A stretch of DNA of 64,000 nucleotides from Haloterrigena turkmenica DSM 5511. GTDB taxonomy: Archaea; Halobacteriota; Halobacteria; Halobacteriales; Natrialbaceae. The notes under the pieces are model-generated. The model made no database searches, was not told where the DNA came from, and saw only the letters and a program-made list of their open reading frames with translations. The stretch spans positions 3,720,001-3,784,000 of the forward strand of contig NC_013743.1 of the NCBI RefSeq assembly GCF_000025325.1, read 5' to 3'. Every line of letters begins with the position of its first letter. Position 1 is the first letter of the stretch. The position numbers and the translations under genes were made by a program. Positions 16,586-25,967 of the stretch are shown here, piece by piece.

Positions 16586-16927
16586 ATGACAGACTACGAG
16601 ATGCACGAACCCGACTTTTCGGGAACGACGACCGAGGAGTGGGACGAGCCGTAGCTCGAGGACTTCGATACGGACGACCTGAGCGAGGTCGCGGACCACT
16701 TCATTCTCTCGGAATCGGGCTTCCCGCCGGAGAACTTCACGGACCTGAAACTGCCCGTCGTCGATCCGGACGGAAACCTGAACAAGAACGCTCTCCAGAC
16801 CGCCAAGAGCGGCGGCCACGGCGTCGGCGCGGTCGAGGATCTCGACGACGAGAAGCGAGAAGAAATCGAGGACATGATCGACGAACTCGCCAACGACAAC
16901 TTCGAGGACGCCGATTTCGGCGACTAG
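16586..16927 (+). pseudogene. small acidic protein gene interrupted by an in-frame TAG
   Basis: ATG 16586 starts a frame of 114 codons ending TAG 16925-16927, broken at codon 23 by TAG (16652-16654). On both sides the translation is typical haloarchaeal protein (before: HEPDFSGTTTEEWDEP; after: LEDFDTDDLSEVADHF, GFPPENFTDLKLPVVDPDG). A single C-to-T change from CAG would explain it. No ATG, GTG or TTG lies between the stop and most of the remaining sequence. TAG is an ordinary stop elsewhere in this window (trpS, pheT, MutS-like). Function of the intact form is unknown to me. Confidence 0.65.
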
Positions 16928-17030
16928 ACGCCCCGACGACGATACCCGTTCAATCACGGAGGGGCGCACGAACGCTCGAGCGGTATCGGATCGCGATCCG
17001 TCGACGGTACTACGAACTCGATTCGTCCGT

Positions 17031-17255
17031 CTACGCGGGACTCGAGGCCGCGGACCCGCCGCGGCGGAGCAGTTTGACGATGCCCTGCGCGGCCATGCCG
17101 AGTACCGTCCACTTCCAAGCAAGGACGGCGACGCCGACCAGCAGGAGACCCCGCGTCCTGTTGCCGCGATTGAACGCTCGCTTCGCGTCGGAGAGCACCG
17201 AGACGACCGTCAGCGATCGGGTCGCCTTCGAGCCGAGGAGTTTTCTGAGTGCCAT
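17031..17255 (-). CDS. small membrane-associated protein
   Basis: A 74-residue protein with one hydrophobic segment (GLLLVGVAVLAWKWTVLGMAA, about 36-56) flanked by basic residues (SDAKRAFNRGNRTR before, KLLRRGG after). It is unusually basic for this genome, consistent with membrane binding. It precedes the DUF368 gene's 3' end in antiparallel order of transcription on the same strand. No function can be assigned. Confidence 0.6.
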   Translation of the reverse strand: MALRKLLGSKATRSLTVVSVLSDAKRAFNRGNRTRGLLLVGVAVLAWKWTVLGMAAQGIVKLLRRGGSAASSPA

Positions 17256-17324
17256 ATCCGTTCGTGGTGGACCGACGGGAAAACGAGCGTCCCGGAGCGC
17301 GCAAGCGCGGCCGAAGCCGCCGAA

Positions 17325-18281
17325 TTACTCCGGATCGAACCCGCCGACGAGATACTCGAGGGCGAACAGGACGACGGCGCCGAGGACCGCCCACGCGGCG
17401 GTCAGTCCCATCGTCTCGGCCGTCCACGCGTGGGTCTCGCCGATGTTGTGCAGCGGGGCCGGCACCGAGCCGGCGATGAGGCTCACCAGGAAGATCAGCG
17501 TCACCGAGCGGTGGCGGGCCAGCGCGGCGCGAACGACGCGAGCGATCGTCACGAGCCCGACGATCCCACCGGCGACGAACAGCGCCACGGTCGTCCCCGG
17601 GTCGACGACAGCCGCGGGCGAGCCGCCGCCGACGAGGTCGGCGACCGCGTGAACGAACGCGCTCAGCTCCCCGGAGAGGAAGACGTACTGGCCGAGCAGG
17701 ATCAGGATGAGCGAGCCCGAGATCCCCGGCAGGATCATCGCGCTGATGGCGACGGCGCCGGCGAGGAAGATCACGACTCCGCCGCTGCCGGGGAGCTCGA
17801 CGATATCGGCGGCGACCAGCAGCGCGAGCCCGGCGCCGGCCAGCCCGGCGACGACGTGGCTCGCCGAAGTGATCTCGAGGCTCCGGTAGAGGGCGACCGC
17901 CGAGGCGGCGATCAGGCCGGTAAAGAAGCCGAACAGGGCGACCGGGTGGGACGACGCGAGCGACGAGACGATGTCCGCGATGAAGACGACGGCGGTGACC
18001 ATCCCGACGCCGAGAGGCAGCAGGAACTGGAGGTCCATCTCGAGGAGCGCGTCTCGGGCCTGTGAGCGCCGCTCGGGACGATACCCTCGCAGGACGGTGA
18101 GCGCCCGGCCGGGGGTGAAGGCGGTGACGGCGGCGATCAGCCGGCCGTAGAAGCCCAGCAGGAGCGCGACGGTGCCGCCCGAGACGCCGGGCAGGGCGTC
18201 GGCCGCGCCCATACAGAGGCCGTACGCGTAGGCGCGAAGCAGTTCGACGCGGTCGACGACGTCGGTGCGTTCATACTCCAT
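17325..18281 (-). CDS. DUF368 polyprenyl-phosphate transporter-like membrane protein
   Basis: A 318-residue integral membrane protein with 8-9 hydrophobic segments. The paired family motifs are present: GAADALPGVSGGTVALLLGFYGRL near residue 24 and MILPGISGSLILILLGQY near residue 185, the inverted-repeat signature of DUF368. Bacterial members flip undecaprenyl phosphate across the membrane; in archaea dolichyl phosphate carrier recycling for S-layer glycosylation is a plausible role. A TATA-like element at about 18393-18400 (reverse strand) implies a 5' leader of about 90 nt. Confidence 0.88.
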   Translation of the reverse strand: MEYERTDVVDRVELLRAYAYGLCMGAADALPGVSGGTVALLLGFYGRLIAAVTAFTPGRALTVLRGYRPERRSQARDALLEMDLQFLLPLGVGMVTAVVFIADIVSSLASSHPVALFGFFTGLIAASAVALYRSLEITSASHVVAGLAGAGLALLVAADIVELPGSGGVVIFLAGAVAISAMILPGISGSLILILLGQYVFLSGELSAFVHAVADLVGGGSPAAVVDPGTTVALFVAGGIVGLVTIARVVRAALARHRSVTLIFLVSLIAGSVPAPLHNIGETHAWTAETMGLTAAWAVLGAVVLFALEYLVGGFDPE

Positions 18282-18517
18282 GCGTCTGCTCTCGTCGCCG
18301 TCCGTTCGGAGTGGGGATCGATCCGAGTCGGTGCCGTGCCGACGAACCGCAGGGCGGTCTTGGCTGCATAGTCGAGTGGGTAACGCGCGGCCGTATAAAA
18401 GTGCGACACCGACGTCGGCGCACGGCCCTTGTTGACCGTCGCACGTCTCTCGTCTCCCGCCGCCCGTTTCCCGCTTCCCGTCCGTCTCCCGGCCGTCCGA
18501 TTCCGGCGGCGAGGATC

Positions 18518-20110
18518 TCAGGCCGGTCGTCCGACCGTGTACAGGAACAGCGGCGTCTGCCCGGCGGCTCGTGGCGCGAAGAAGTCCGTCACGATGTCGT
18601 CGTAGAACGTCAGTCCGGTCCCGCCCAGCGTCCGGTGGGCGTAGGTCCCCAGATACAGCCGTCCCGCGGTCAGGGCAGCCTCGAGTTGGGCCGCGCGATA
18701 GCCGCGGTCACCGAACTCCTCGACGAGCGCCTCCAAGTCGGTCAGGAAATAGATGCAGACGGCGGCATCGCCGCCCAACCGCTGGTCCAGCGCGAGGTGG
18801 CTCGCTTCGCGTCGGAACTCGCCCGACTGGAGGCGCTCGAGTTCGCCCGCGTCGGGGTGGTAGTGGTAGCTGCCCGACTCGAGACCGTCGACGCCGTTGA
18901 CGATCAGGTAGGGGTCGACGAACGAGAGCGGCGGGTCGACGCCGGTCTCGCTCCGATCGTCCCTGCCCCGCACGTCCATCGGCACGCCGCGAACGGCCCG
19001 ATCGAGCATGGTCGAGAGCTGTCGGAAGCTGATCGGTTCGCGCTCGTACTCGCGACAGGAGCCGCGTCGACGGATCGTTCGATGGAGGGGGCGGCTCGAG
19101 GCCGTCTCCGGATCGACCGGCTCGAGCGAGACGCGCTCGCCGTTGCCGGGGTCTCGGGTGCCGATCGTCCGGTTCTCCGTCGGTCCCCTGGCGCGCCACG
19201 ACTCGGTGGCGCCGCCGTCCTCGAGCGTTCCGGCCTGCCAGGCCTCGTGGATCAGCGGAAATTCCCGTTCGTTCGATGAGAGAGGTTCAGTAGCGGGATC
19301 GATCGGGTCGATATCGGCGGACGCCGGACTCGGAACGGGCGCGTCCGCGCCGATTGGGACGATCTCGAGGGGCGCCTCGCGCTCGGGGTCGACACCGAGC
19401 AGGTCGGCGACGGGGCGATCGGCGAAACCGGTGACGACCTCGGCGCGATAGTCCAGCGCGTGGGCGACCGCGAGCAGGTTCGCCAGCGTCGTCCCCGAAT
19501 CCCAGAAGGCGTGGCGGAAGGTTCGTGCCTCGTACTTCCAGGCGTTTCGCCACCACGTCGAAGTCGCGACGACCGACAGCGGCGCGTCAGCGACGGGATC
19601 GTACTCGCTTGCGGCCGCGAGGACGCCGCGGTGGTCGCCCTCGCGGAGGACGTCGAGCGAGCAGGTGCGGGGATCGAAGTGGTAGACGCCGGCCTCGAGA
19701 TCGAGATCGGCGTTCGAGTCGTTACCCGGCCCCTCGAGGTCGCCACAGACGACGTACAGATCGACGTGGTAGAGCGCGCCGGTGGTCGCCGCCGCCCGGA
19801 ACAGTTTCGTCCGGTTTCGGAGGTCGATCGCCTTCGTGATGCCCGCGGCGTAGTAACAGAGCGTCGTGACGGTCTCGCGGTCCGGGTCGCGACCGCGCCT
19901 CGAGTCGCCGTCGGGCGTCGGCTCGGCGATCGCCGACAGCGCCGGCTGCTGGGGCGGCCGGATCCGCTCGACGAGCGGTATCGACGGCAGGTCGACGTAC
20001 GCCTTGTACGGCCGCGGCTTGTTGTCGAAGTTCAGCCCCGTACTCCCCTCGCGGACGCTTCTGGGCGAGTGTTTCGTCCGTTCGTGGTACTCGAGTGCGC
20101 CGGCCGGCAT
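18518..20110 (-). CDS. SagB/ThcOx-type tandem nitroreductase-fold protein
   Basis: A 530-residue protein made of two nitroreductase-like FMN-binding halves. The first half starts ALEYHERTKHSPRSV and continues through AVAHALDYRAEVVTGF; the second starts RRRGSCREYEREPISFRQLSTMLDRAV (about 330), with the SR(E)Y-(x)-PI pattern of SagB-type dehydrogenases, and ends in LGGTGLTFYDDIVTDFF. Family members oxidise azolines in modified peptides, but no cyclodehydratase or precursor gene is nearby, so the substrate is unknown. ATG 20110 is chosen; the extra upstream frame would overlap the divergent MutS-like start. Confidence 0.8.
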   Translation of the reverse strand: MPAGALEYHERTKHSPRSVREGSTGLNFDNKPRPYKAYVDLPSIPLVERIRPPQQPALSAIAEPTPDGDSRRGRDPDRETVTTLCYYAAGITKAIDLRNRTKLFRAAATTGALYHVDLYVVCGDLEGPGNDSNADLDLEAGVYHFDPRTCSLDVLREGDHRGVLAAASEYDPVADAPLSVVATSTWWRNAWKYEARTFRHAFWDSGTTLANLLAVAHALDYRAEVVTGFADRPVADLLGVDPEREAPLEIVPIGADAPVPSPASADIDPIDPATEPLSSNEREFPLIHEAWQAGTLEDGGATESWRARGPTENRTIGTRDPGNGERVSLEPVDPETASSRPLHRTIRRRGSCREYEREPISFRQLSTMLDRAVRGVPMDVRGRDDRSETGVDPPLSFVDPYLIVNGVDGLESGSYHYHPDAGELERLQSGEFRREASHLALDQRLGGDAAVCIYFLTDLEALVEEFGDRGYRAAQLEAALTAGRLYLGTYAHRTLGGTGLTFYDDIVTDFFAPRAAGQTPLFLYTVGRPA

Positions 20111-20190
20111 GCGCCGAGTTACCACGCCGGTCGCCAAAAACCGGGCGGGAACTTTTTCTCGCTTCGGTTGGATACGACCCTCGAGAAGCA

Positions 20191-22275
20191 ATGGACCTCG
20201 AGACGATCCCGGGCGTGGGCGAAAAGACCGCTCGGGCGCTGGAAGCGCTCGACGAGCCCGAGCGCGCGCTGCGGCGGGGCGACGTCGCGACGATCGCGAC
20301 CGCGCCGGGGATCACCCAGGGACGGGCCGCCCGCATCGCGCGCGGCGCGATCCGGCAGGAACACGACGACCCCGGCGGCTTCCTCGCGACCGATCGCGCA
20401 CGAGAGGTCTACCGGGAAGTCCTCTCCCTGCTGAAAGCGCGGACCGTCACCGACTACGCCGCCCAGCGACTCGAGACGATCTATCCGAGTCCGCGCCGGT
20501 CGCGCATCGAGGACGTGCAGGCGTTCGCCCGCGAGGCGATCGACCGCGACTACGACGACGCGGTGCTCGAGGCCCTCGAGGGGCTCGAACCGCTCCGGAA
20601 TCCGGGCGACGTCCGCGTCCGCGAGCGCTGTCTGGCGACGACCGACGCCGAGCGCTACTCCGAAGCGCGGGAGGCGATTCCGGAACTCTCCGTCGAGGTC
20701 GTCGAGGACGCCCAGGGACTGGCCGAACTCGCGCGCGGCTACTCGACGGTGATCGCCTTGGACGAATCCTTCGCCGGCGTCACTCTCGAGGGCGACGTGC
20801 AAGTCAAACCCGACGCGCTCGAGAACCCCGCCGAAGTCGTCCCGGAGCGGCCGCTATCGTTCTTCGCGCGCAACCGGGACCGCCTGCAGGCGGCCGTCGA
20901 GGTACATCAGGTCGCGGGTCTCGAACCGGCCTGCGACCTCGCAGCCCTCGAGGACGGCCTCTCCCGGCTCGACGAGGACGGCACCGTCGCGGGCGACGAC
21001 GAACTCGACCGGCTGACGACGGCTGTCGACGATCTGGACGCGGCCGCGAGCGCGGCCGAGAGCGTGGCCAACGACCGCCTGCGGGAGGCCATCCGTGAGC
21101 AGGACGTGACCATCGAAGGCTCGGACCTGCTCTCGCTGGTCGAGCGAGGCGCCGGCGTCGACTCGCTGTTGTCCCGAGAACTCGCCGACGAGTACGCCGC
21201 GGCCGTCGAGGCCGCCCGCGAGCACCTGATCGACGCGCTGGATCTCGATCAGGGGGAGAGCGAGATCGCCCGCCGCGCGTTCAGCGACGAACCGGCGTTT
21301 CCGGTCGAGCGCGACGAGGCGGTCGTCTCGCGGCTGCGTGAGGAGCTGACCGCGGCCAAGGAGCGTCGCGCTGGCCGACTCAAGCGAGAGCTCGCGGCCG
21401 ATCTGGCCGACCAGCGCGAGGGGGCCCGCCAGCTCGTTCGGGACGCCCTCGAGTTGGACGTCGAACTCGCGATCGCCCGCTTCGCTCGGGAGTACGAGTG
21501 TACGATGCCGGAATTCGTGGAGAGCGAGGCGCGTAGCGCCTCGGACGGCGACGAAGCGGCGAGCGAGAGCGGCGACCCCGTCGGCTTCGCCATCGAGGGC
21601 GGTCAGTCGCCCCTGCTGGACGAACCGCTCGAGGTCATCGATCCCGTCGACTACGCGGTCTCGGACGTAGCGCTGCTGTCGGGGGTCAACAGCGGCGGGA
21701 AGACCTCGACGCTGGATCTCGTCGCCAGCGTCGTCGTGCTGGCCCACATGGGCCTGCCCGTGCCGGCGGAGCGCGTGCGCCTCCGGCGGTTCGACGACCT
21801 CCACTACCACGCCAAGACCCAGGGGACCCTCGACGCGGGCGCCTTCGAGTCGACGGTGCGGGAGTTCGCCGACCTCGCCCAGGGCGGCGAGGGCTCGCTC
21901 GTACTGGTCGACGAACTCGAGAGCATCACCGAGCCCGGCGCGTCGGCGAAGATCATCGCCGGCATCCTCGAGGCGCTCTCCGAGAACGGCGCGACGGCCG
22001 TCTTCGTCTCCCACCTCGCCGGCGAGATCCGCGAGATGGCCGACTACGACGTGACCGTCGACGGCATCGAGGCAGTGGGGCTCGTGGACGGCGAACTCGA
22101 GGTCAACCGCTCGCCCGTCAAGGACCACCTCGCGCGGTCGACCCCCGAGTTGATCGTGGAGAAACTGGCCGACGAGGCCCGGGACGACGCGGTCGCGACC
22201 AACGGCGGCGCGCCGGACGGCGAGGGCGATCCGGAACCCGTCTTCTACGATCGGCTGCTCGAGAAGTTCGACTAG
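20191..22275 (+). CDS. MutS2-type DNA-binding ATPase with N-terminal helix-hairpin-helix
   Basis: A 694-residue archaeal MutS-related protein. Residues 1-60 hold a helix-hairpin-helix (IPGVGEKTARALEAL, then APGITQGRAARIARG). The middle is the coiled-coil core/clamp. The ATPase has Walker A GVNSGGKT (Lys504), Walker B LVLVDELES and the conserved SHLAGEI. The mismatch-recognition domain and the Smr nuclease domain of bacterial MutS2 are absent. Likely roles are recombination intermediate or ribosome-collision handling, by analogy with MutS2; not proven. It is divergent from the SagB-like gene with about 80 bp between. Confidence 0.85.
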   Translation: MDLETIPGVGEKTARALEALDEPERALRRGDVATIATAPGITQGRAARIARGAIRQEHDDPGGFLATDRAREVYREVLSLLKARTVTDYAAQRLETIYPSPRRSRIEDVQAFAREAIDRDYDDAVLEALEGLEPLRNPGDVRVRERCLATTDAERYSEAREAIPELSVEVVEDAQGLAELARGYSTVIALDESFAGVTLEGDVQVKPDALENPAEVVPERPLSFFARNRDRLQAAVEVHQVAGLEPACDLAALEDGLSRLDEDGTVAGDDELDRLTTAVDDLDAAASAAESVANDRLREAIREQDVTIEGSDLLSLVERGAGVDSLLSRELADEYAAAVEAAREHLIDALDLDQGESEIARRAFSDEPAFPVERDEAVVSRLREELTAAKERRAGRLKRELAADLADQREGARQLVRDALELDVELAIARFAREYECTMPEFVESEARSASDGDEAASESGDPVGFAIEGGQSPLLDEPLEVIDPVDYAVSDVALLSGVNSGGKTSTLDLVASVVVLAHMGLPVPAERVRLRRFDDLHYHAKTQGTLDAGAFESTVREFADLAQGGEGSLVLVDELESITEPGASAKIIAGILEALSENGATAVFVSHLAGEIREMADYDVTVDGIEAVGLVDGELEVNRSPVKDHLARSTPELIVEKLADEARDDAVATNGGAPDGEGDPEPVFYDRLLEKFD

Positions 22276-22789
22276 TTCGGCTCGCTCGCCCCGTCCGCTC
22301 GGCTACCGCTCGATTTCCGTGTCTCTCGAGGCGTCGGTTACGGGCGGACCGCGATCGAACGCCCATCGAACGGCGTTCCGTCCTGCGGCTCGAGACAACG
22401 CGATCGGCATGCGGTGGCGCGCGCTGTCGGCCGCCTGAACGATAGTGAGGGCGGCCGACGATCCCGTGCGAGGTCTTCGCGAACCTGTGAGTGAAGGCCT
22501 GGAAGTCGCGAACCGTCTTCCTCTAGATGAATGACCGGAGGGAGCGTTAGCGCGGGACCTCCGGTCCCGCACTACTCGTGAAGGGCTCGCACAGTGTCAG
22601 CGCCGTCTCCTCGTAATGCTCAGGAATGTCGCCAGCGCGCGACGCCGAGGCGCGAACCGGTACGGAAGCGGGCGAAACACGACCCGCGTGACGACGGTTT
22701 GGACGCGACCACAGAATCGGCTCGGCCGGAGTCCTGTTCTCGCACATGCAAGTGAAATAGCTACGCACGTACCCGGGCGATGCTATGGC
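22276..22789 (+). other. 514-bp gene-free stretch with a strong hairpin
   Basis: No convincing coding frame was found on either strand. The notable structure is an 8-bp perfect stem, GCGGGACC (22552-22559) / GGTCCCGC (22563-22570) with a TCC loop, next to CCGGAGGGAGCG. This could be the end of a decayed mobile element, but no transposase remnant could be read, so that is only a possibility. Confidence 0.4.
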
Positions 22790-22957
22790 ATGCCCTATCA
22801 GTTCGAGTGTTCGGCGGATCACTGCCAGTTCATAATCCGCTCGAGCAGCTCCGACGAGGTAGAGCGGTTGGTCCGAGCGCACGTTCGAATGACCCACAAC
22901 GGACGGATCGCGAAGGCCGATATCGAACGCGAAACGGAGCGCGTCGAACTCGCGTAG
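22790..22957 (+). CDS. DUF1059 small protein
   Basis: A 55-residue protein starting MPYQFECSADHCQF with a Cys pair (FECSADHC), then SSDEVERLVRAHVRMTHNGRIAK and an acidic/basic helix. The pattern matches DUF1059, small proteins common in archaea and actinobacteria and of unknown function; the two Cys and two His (HVRMTH) could form a zinc-ribbon-like site. The in-frame region upstream of ATG 22790 is not protein-like. Confidence 0.75.
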   Translation: MPYQFECSADHCQFIIRSSSSDEVERLVRAHVRMTHNGRIAKADIERETERVELA

Positions 22958-23008
22958 CCGGCCCGTGCGACCGAGTCGATCACGCCGGAGACGCTACCGA
23001 TCGGCCGT

Positions 23009-23332
23009 TCAATTGTGCCAGTCTAGAATTCGCTGATGCCCCCACGAGTCCACCGTGTCGTCGACCGGATGACCGGTGATCGCAGTGAGCGAATCGGCGT
23101 CGTGCTCCTCGAGGAAGTCGGCGAGTTCGTCGGCGTACCGGGCGATCGCCTCGAGCGTCTCTTCGTCTTGCAGCGCGAAGGCTTCGACGATGGAGTCGGG
23201 CGCCGCCTCCGGCGCGACGTAGGTCTCTTTGCGAGCGTACTCGCCGATCTCCCGCAGCGTCGCCGGCGAGTGATCAGTGAACTGATCGAGCAGGAAATCG
23301 GGGATCGTCGCCGGTGGGTTCGGTGGGGTCAT
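23009..23332 (-). CDS. haloarchaeal hypothetical protein
   Basis: A 107-residue acidic, mostly helical protein (LREIGEYARKETYVAP, EAIARYADELADFLEEHDADS, ending WGHQRILDWHN). ATG 23332 is preferred because a GAGGTGA Shine-Dalgarno-like sequence ends six bases upstream; GTG 23341 is an alternative adding three residues. No family with known function is recognised. It is divergent from the Orc1/Cdc6 gene, sharing a 136-bp promoter region. Confidence 0.65.
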   Translation of the reverse strand: MTPPNPPATIPDFLLDQFTDHSPATLREIGEYARKETYVAPEAAPDSIVEAFALQDEETLEAIARYADELADFLEEHDADSLTAITGHPVDDTVDSWGHQRILDWHN

Positions 23333-23468
23333 ATCGGTCACCTCGGCTGACTGTTGACTTCATGAACATTAATCATTGTGATGTGATCACACGCACCGGT
23401 CGGCCGTACGCTGATCGCGGGATCGGGCGCCCGAACCATTAAGACGCTGCGGCAGCAGGGTGAAAGTG

Positions 23469-24599
23469 ATGGCAGACGACCCCGAAGAGGGGATGTTGTC
23501 GTGGGACGAATCCGTGTTCCGGGACGAGCACGTCTTCGAGATCGACTACGTTCCCGAGACGTTCAAGCACCGCGAGGGCCAGACGCAGGGCCTGACGTAC
23601 GCGCTTCGGCCGGCGGTGCGCGGCTCCCGGCCGCTGAACGTCATGGTCCGCGGACCGCCGGGCACCGGCAAGACGACGGCCATCCAGAAGCTGTTCGACG
23701 AGGTGGGCGCCCAGACCAGCGACGTCCGTACCATCCGCGTCAACTGTCAGGTCAACGCCACCCGGTACTCGGTGTTCTCGCGGCTCTTCGAGGGGACCTT
23801 CGACTACGAACCGCCCTCTTCGGGGATCTCGTTCAAGAAGCTGTTCGGCCAGATCGCCGAGAAGCTCGTCGAGGAGGACAAGGTGCTCGTCGTCGCCTTG
23901 GACGACATCAACTACCTCTTCTACGAGAACGAGGCCTCGGACACCCTCTACTCGCTCCTGCGGGCTCACGAGGAGTACCCCGGCGCGAAGATCGGGGTCG
24001 TCGTCGTCTCCTCCGACCCCGCCTTGGACGTCATCGACGAACTCGACTCGCGGGTCCAGAGCGTCTTCCGCCCCGAGGACGTCTACTTCCCCGTCTACGA
24101 CCAGCCCGAGATCGTCGACATCCTCGAGGAGCGCGTCACACGCGGCTTCAACGACGGCGTCATCGGCCGGGACACTCTCGAGTACGTCGCCGACCTCACC
24201 GCCGACAGCGGCGACCTGCGGGTCGGGATCGACCTGCTGCGCCGGGCCGGGCTGAACGCCGAGATGCGCGCCAGTCGTACCGTCGAGCGCCAGGACGTCG
24301 AGGACGCCTACGAGAAGTCCAAGTACATCAACCTCTCGCGGAGCCTCTCGGGGCTGACCGACACCGAGCGGACGCTGCTCGAGGTGATCGCCCACCACGA
24401 CGGCGAGCAGGCCGGCGACGTCTACGAGGCCTTCCACGAGGAGACCGAACTGGGCTACACGCGCTACTCGGAGATCGTCAACAAACTCGACCAACTGGGG
24501 CTGATCGACGCCGACTACGCCGAGGTCGACGGCCGCGGTCGCTCGCGGTCGCTGTCGCTGTCCTACGAGAAGGACGCGGTGCTCGAACGGCTCGAGTGA
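23469..24599 (+). CDS. orc: Orc1/Cdc6-type replication initiator
   Basis: A 376-residue AAA+ protein with Walker A GPPGTGKTT (about 58-66), Walker B VLVVALDDINYLF, sensor-1-like VVVSSDP and a C-terminal winged helix (LTDTERTLLEVIAHH...YTRYSEIVNKLDQLGLI). It should bind origin recognition boxes and load MCM. The TATA-like CCATTAAG at 23437-23444 supports ATG 23469; GTG 23460 would add three residues. I saw no clear origin recognition box repeats in the 136-bp upstream gap, so this copy need not mark an origin. Confidence 0.92.
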   Translation: MADDPEEGMLSWDESVFRDEHVFEIDYVPETFKHREGQTQGLTYALRPAVRGSRPLNVMVRGPPGTGKTTAIQKLFDEVGAQTSDVRTIRVNCQVNATRYSVFSRLFEGTFDYEPPSSGISFKKLFGQIAEKLVEEDKVLVVALDDINYLFYENEASDTLYSLLRAHEEYPGAKIGVVVVSSDPALDVIDELDSRVQSVFRPEDVYFPVYDQPEIVDILEERVTRGFNDGVIGRDTLEYVADLTADSGDLRVGIDLLRRAGLNAEMRASRTVERQDVEDAYEKSKYINLSRSLSGLTDTERTLLEVIAHHDGEQAGDVYEAFHEETELGYTRYSEIVNKLDQLGLIDADYAEVDGRGRSRSLSLSYEKDAVLERLE

Positions 24600-24722
24600 G
24601 CCGTATCGACCCCTCGAGTCGTCGCATTTCGAGCCGCTGAGTCTCACCGTCGCCGCTCGCCTCGTCGGGTCGAGAGCAATGCCGGCCCGCCGCTTAACCG
24701 CCGACGCGGCGTCGGTCGAGGT

Positions 24723-25814
24723 ATGCCGACCCTCCTGATCTACGGCTCGTACGGGTTCGTCGGCGGCCTGATCGCCGAGGAGGCGATCGACCGCGGACTG
24801 GATCCGATCCTGGCTGGCCGCGACCGAGAACGGCTCCGCCAGCAGGTCGACGAACTCGGCCAACGGGGCCGCCGGTTCTCGCTCGAGGATCCAGTGACCG
24901 TCGCGACGGCCCTCGAGGACGTCGATTGCGTCCTCAACTGTGCGGGCCCGTTCTCGAACACGGCCGAACCGCTCGTCGAAGGCTGCCTCCGCAGCGGAAC
25001 CGACTACGTCGACATCACCGGCGAGATCCCCGTCATCGAGTCGATCCACGACCGGGACGAGGAGGCGACGGAGGCCGGCATCACGCTGCTCCCGGCGGCC
25101 GCACTCTCGACGATCCCGATGGACTGTCTGGCCGCCCACCTCGCCGACCGGCTGCCGGAGGCGACTCACCTCGCGCTGGGCGTCGACTCGTTTCGCGTGC
25201 CCTCGATCGGCACGCTCCGAACGGTCATCGAGGGCGCCGACACCGAGAACGCCGTCCGCCGCGACGGCGACCTCGAGAGCGCGCCGACGGGGTGGAAGAC
25301 CCGCGAAATCGACTTCGGTCGCGGGGAGCGACCGGCGGTGACGATGCCGATGGGCGACATTTCGACGGCCCACTACACGACCGGAATTCCGAACGTCGAG
25401 ATGTACGCGGTGATGCCCCAGCCCGCTCGCACCGCGCTGCGGCTGCATCGCTACCTCTCGCCGGTGTTCGAGTCGAAACCGGTGCGCTGGACGCTGAAGC
25501 AGTTGGCCGGCGTCCGCGACGGTCCCTCCGAGCGGGCCCGCGAGCGCGGCTCGGCCTACGTCTGGGGCGAAGCACGCACCGAAGACGGCGAGCGCGTCGT
25601 CTCCCGTCTACGGACGCCCGATCCGTACGTCGTTACCGTCGACGGCGCGGTGACGGTCGCTGAGCGGGTGCTCGCGGGCGACGCCGACGCCGGGTTCCAG
25701 ACTCCCGCCGGCGCGTTCGACGCCGACTTCGCCTTCGAACTCGAGGGCGTCGAGGGCTTCTTCGACGAGTCGACGCCCGACGAAACGTCACCGGTGAATC
25801 CGCTGCTTCAGTAA
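24723..25814 (+). CDS. saccharopine dehydrogenase-like (trans-acting enoyl reductase type) oxidoreductase
   Basis: A 363-residue Rossmann-fold protein: IYGSYGFVGGLIAEEAIDRG (about 5-24) binds NAD(P), followed by AGRDRERLRQ and VDCVLNCAGPFSNTAEPLVEGCL...YVDITGE, the hallmark of the saccharopine dehydrogenase/enoyl reductase family. In haloarchaea and mycobacteria such proteins act on lipids or are uncharacterised; lysine metabolism is not implied because no partner genes are near. Confidence 0.83.
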   Translation: MPTLLIYGSYGFVGGLIAEEAIDRGLDPILAGRDRERLRQQVDELGQRGRRFSLEDPVTVATALEDVDCVLNCAGPFSNTAEPLVEGCLRSGTDYVDITGEIPVIESIHDRDEEATEAGITLLPAAALSTIPMDCLAAHLADRLPEATHLALGVDSFRVPSIGTLRTVIEGADTENAVRRDGDLESAPTGWKTREIDFGRGERPAVTMPMGDISTAHYTTGIPNVEMYAVMPQPARTALRLHRYLSPVFESKPVRWTLKQLAGVRDGPSERARERGSAYVWGEARTEDGERVVSRLRTPDPYVVTVDGAVTVAERVLAGDADAGFQTPAGAFDADFAFELEGVEGFFDESTPDETSPVNPLLQ

Positions 25815-25967
25815 CACCGACTGCCACGTTTCTCGCCTCGAGAGCATCGGTACACGGCGACACGGCCCACGAGGCCGCCAAGCGAGCCCACGACCGACAG
25901 CTCGATCGCGAGCGAGACATCGACCCGAAGCGGCCGCTCGCGTCGCTTCGGGAGTGACGCGTCCGCC

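Noticed and set aside
16652-16654. Pyrrolysine at the in-frame TAG
   Set aside because: TAG ends several normal genes here and no Pyl machinery is in the window; a nonsense mutation is simpler.
23342-23468. Replication origin next to the Orc1/Cdc6 gene
   Set aside because: No repeated origin recognition boxes or long AT-rich unwinding element are visible; only a short TGATCAC palindrome.
25817-25957. Protein-like stretch ending in SLRE before a TGA, between the saccharopine-like and GNAT genes
   Set aside because: No start codon or ribosome site is in frame after the upstream gene, and it is too short to identify; it may be a gene remnant but cannot be supported.
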